Source of the DNA: Mucilaginibacter paludis DSM 18603
GTDB taxonomy: Bacteria > Bacteroidota > Bacteroidia > Sphingobacteriales > Sphingobacteriaceae
Direction: 5' to 3'
Assembly: GCF_000166195.2 (NCBI RefSeq)
Contig: NZ_CM001403.1
Span: 7,738,877 to 7,802,876 of the forward strand
DNA length: 64,000 nt
Shown: piece by piece, positions 61,782-64,000 of the stretch
Numbering within the stretch: position 1 is the stretch's first letter
How the letters are laid out: every line of letters starts with the position of its first letter
Notes under the pieces: model-generated
Seen by the model: only the letters and a program-made list of their open reading frames with translations
The model's database searches: none
Told to the model about the DNA's origin: nothing
Position numbers and translations under genes: made by a program

Positions 61782-62557
61782 TATGGCGCTACCCCAGGTG
61801 GTGGTTTTACAGCTGTACCTAATATAACGGGTTACTCCTATGGCCAATTTTCGGTTGCAAAAGGGGCAACGCATGTTTTATCTGCCAATCAGGGTTTTAA
61901 CGCTATAGCATACGAATTTGGAGAACATGAATCATATGGCTACGCCGCCGGCACTAATGTTAAAAACCTGAATGAGTATGTGCAGTTTTTGAACCCAAAC
62001 ACGAGCAAAGTGGAATCATCCAGTTGTACAGCGTCCACTTTGATCCCACAAATTGTACTGCCATATTCAACGCCTCAACTCATATGGAATTTTGGTAATA
62101 ATGCGATTGATACAGTTTCAAGACCAGCAAAAACCACGATAACTAAAACAGAGGGTAGTAACACCACTGTACTTTACCAATATACATATGGAAAACCAAT
62201 AACTTATTCAAATGCTGGAACTTATAATATTAAGGTCACTGCAATTGATACAATTACAACTTTATGCGGTTCAACCGAGGATATTTATTTATCGTTTACC
62301 ATCGTTGATCCCCCCGCAGCTAAATTCACCTCCCGCGATACCGTTTGCACTGCTGATACGGTTGGTTTTAAAGACCTTACCATTGGCAATACAGTCAAAA
62401 CCTGGCATTGGGATTTCGGTAACGGCGATACCTCTGCCGTTCAAAATCCCGTATATCATTTTTTACAGCCCGGTAAATACAAAGTTACGTTAACTGTTGC
62501 CGGTACAACAGGGTGTGCAAACTCGGTTTTTAAGTATGTATACGCAAGGCCTTTGCC
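61782..62557 (+). pseudogene. Third fragment of disrupted PKD protein, after the IS
   Basis: In frame with the pre-insertion piece: YGATPGGGFTAVPNITGYSY, then VLSANQGFNAIAYEFGEHES, then a first PKD domain (SRDTVCTADTVGFKDL … WDFGNGDTSAV) to ARPLP. A GTG at 61773 lets the frame be called from the IS edge. After 62557 the same frame only reads an artefactual tail to 62642. Confidence 0.7.
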
Positions 62558-64000
62558 GATTTTGATGTTCCCGCACCACTTTGCGATTCACCTTTATCCG
62601 TTACCTTTATTGATAAGTCCACTCCATCCGAAGGGAAAATAACATCTTGGTTCTGGGATTTTGGCGATGGTACAACCTTACCTAAAGCTGATGCGAACCC
62701 AGTGACTCATACTTATGCTTCGGCACAGCCCTATACCGCTACGCTAACAGTTACTACTGATAAAAGCTGCACAGCATCTTTGCCTAAAATTAAGACAGTC
62801 AATTTTTCACCCAAGGTGGATTTTACACTTCCTGATGCTTGCCAATATGATTATTATGTAAATTTCACATCACTTTCTTCTGTGGCAGACAGCTTGAACG
62901 ATAATTTAAGTTATTTGTGGGATTTTGGCGACGGAACGGACAAGGTTAATGGTAAAACAGCGCGGCATCACTATATCAATCCAGGCAAGTACAACGTTAA
63001 ACTCACGGTTACAACGGCTAATGGTTGCATTAGGGACACAATTAAACAACTTACTATAAACGGCGGATCGCCCAAAGCAGCATTCACTGTTCTGCATAAA
63101 GATACCCTATGCAGCAATCACGCGGTTGTGTTTGAAACACAGGCTTACGTTAAGGATTTTAACGGGGGTAAAGTGAATAGTTTTACAATTGATTTTGGCG
63201 ATAACAGCCCCATCCAAACATTTCGAATTGATTCGGGCAGTACATTTACGCACAAGTATCCAACAGAATACGTGAAGCTCTCAACACCATACCAGGTTAC
63301 CATGACCGCAAATTCAGGATCAGATGTAAAATGTTCTGTTGTGTTGCCACAGACTATTAACCTGCTTGCCGTGCCTAAAATAACGGCCTTTAACCTGCCT
63401 GCAGAAATATGTCTCAATGCCGCTCCATTGCCATTGTCGCCCTTAGTAATTCCACAGGCAGGCGGCCCGTCCGCCACAGCAAGCTTCACCATTGATGGTG
63501 CTTTAGCTACTGATGGCATTTTTTATCCAGCGGTTTTAGGTACCGGCGCACATGTGGTTACCTGTTATTATACCGCCAACGGCACGCCATGTGCAGATAC
63601 CAGCAGCTCAAAAACTATTATGGTTGAACCAATAGCTACGGTAGCCGCAGGGCCGGATATTACCATTTTGTCGGGAGGGCAGGCCAAAGTAAAAGCAAGT
63701 ATAAGCGGCGGTAATAATAATAAAATACAATGGTCGCCAACAGCCGGATTGAGCGACCCGACTATCCAAGATCCATATGCGTCTCCCAAGGTCACTACCT
63801 TGTACACACTTACCGTTACGTCAACTACAGATACATTGGCTTGCCCGGTGAGCGATACGGTAACCGTTAAGGTATTACAGGCACCAATTGTGCCCAATAC
63901 TTTTACACCCAACGGAGATAGTAAAAATGATGTTTGGGACATAAAATACCTTAATTCATACCCCGATTGTACGGTTGAGGTTTATAACCGCAATGGCCAG
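62558..64000 (+). pseudogene. Fourth fragment: PKD repeats and start of T9SS type B domain
   Basis: An open frame of 481 codons without own start, reading DFDVPAPLCDSPLSVTFIDK, then two to three PKD domains, an HYR/SprB-like domain (VVTCYYTANGTPCADTSS) and NTFTPNGDSKNDVWDIKYLN, the start of the gliding-motility-associated C-terminal domain used for T9SS secretion. It continues past the edge. Confidence 0.75.

Larger units (their letters stand above)
59372..64000 (+). pseudogene. Large PKD-repeat surface protein with T9SS type B end, disrupted
   Basis: A coding region runs to the right edge in four pieces. 59372-60157 (GTG start, signal peptide) is the IgGFc-binding-like N-terminal domain; a 1-nt deletion near 60158 shifts to 60160-60579 (TASWGKNYITTPL). 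An IS630-type element interrupts at 60580-61779; the frame resumes at 61782 (YGATPGGGFTAVP). A second 1-nt deletion near 62556 shifts to 62558-64000. PKD domains are seen as WDFGNGDTSAVQNPVYHF, WDFGDGTTLPKAD and WDFGDGTDKVNG; the end VPNTFTPNGDSKNDVWDI starts the CHU_C/T9SS type B domain. The intact protein would be a large surface adhesin-like or gliding-associated protein. Either a real pseudogene, or the frameshifts are sequencing errors; the insertion is real. Confidence 0.85.

Overview
The window is a chromosomal segment from a Bacteroidota bacterium. A SusC/SusD pair with surface lipoproteins, type IX secretion (T9SS) C-terminal domains, a YXWGXW-repeat protein, a 7TM-DISM sensor kinase, a family-2 transaldolase and promoter-like TAnnTTTG boxes all point to the family Sphingobacteriaceae, with a Mucilaginibacter- or Pedobacter-like genome. 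This placement is an inference from gene content; no 16S gene is present.

Layout. (1) 1-12.66 kb is a fructan utilisation locus: the 5' end of a periplasmic sugar-binding sensor on the minus strand, then MFS sugar porter, PfkB fructokinase, SusC, SusD, a surface glycan-binding lipoprotein and two GH32 fructanases on the plus strand. Fructan would be bound and cut at the surface, imported by SusCD, trimmed to fructose, taken into the cytoplasm and phosphorylated. (2) 12.7-15.2 kb is an AT-rich decayed patch with frameshifted gene remnants, one small secreted protein and a DUF6155-like gene. (3) 15.3-24.5 kb is a minus-strand block: tRNA-Leu(CAA), hscB, rseP, dxr, a GH3 enzyme, a membrane protein, two family-2 glycosyltransferases and an M20 peptidase. 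(4) 24.7-29.1 kb holds a T9SS-sorted SGNH hydrolase, then a tandem array of eight tiny secreted/lipoprotein-like genes, and, divergently, a TPR sensor protein with a histidine-kinase phosphoacceptor helix but no ATPase domain. This is the most unusual part of the window. (5) 29.1-39.8 kb holds ordinary genes: ung, lysS, a DUF1801 protein, a YXWGXW protein, a long-chain acyl-CoA ligase, an SRPBCC protein, an FG-GAP-like lipoprotein and a small beta-barrel. (6) 40.3-49.7 kb is a complete pentose phosphate cluster (ROK/polyphosphate-type glucokinase, tkt, rpiA, tal, HAD phosphatase, gnd, zwf, pgl). (7) 49.9-59.1 kb holds GH28, a TPM-domain protein, an EamA exporter with its Lrp-type regulator, an RRM protein, a NdpA-type nucleoid protein, a 7TM-DISM histidine kinase and a divergent response regulator. 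(8) 59.4-64.0 kb is a large PKD-repeat gene ending in a T9SS type B (CHU_C) domain. It is broken by two 1-nt frameshifts and a 1.2-kb IS630-family insertion, and runs off the right edge.

Several intergenic gaps carry long imperfect inverted repeats built from short repeated words, with one word family present at two distant loci. The main candidate for an undescribed system is the array of DVGNGD-containing lipopeptide-like genes paired with the ATPase-less TPR kinase-like protein at 25.7-29.1 kb.
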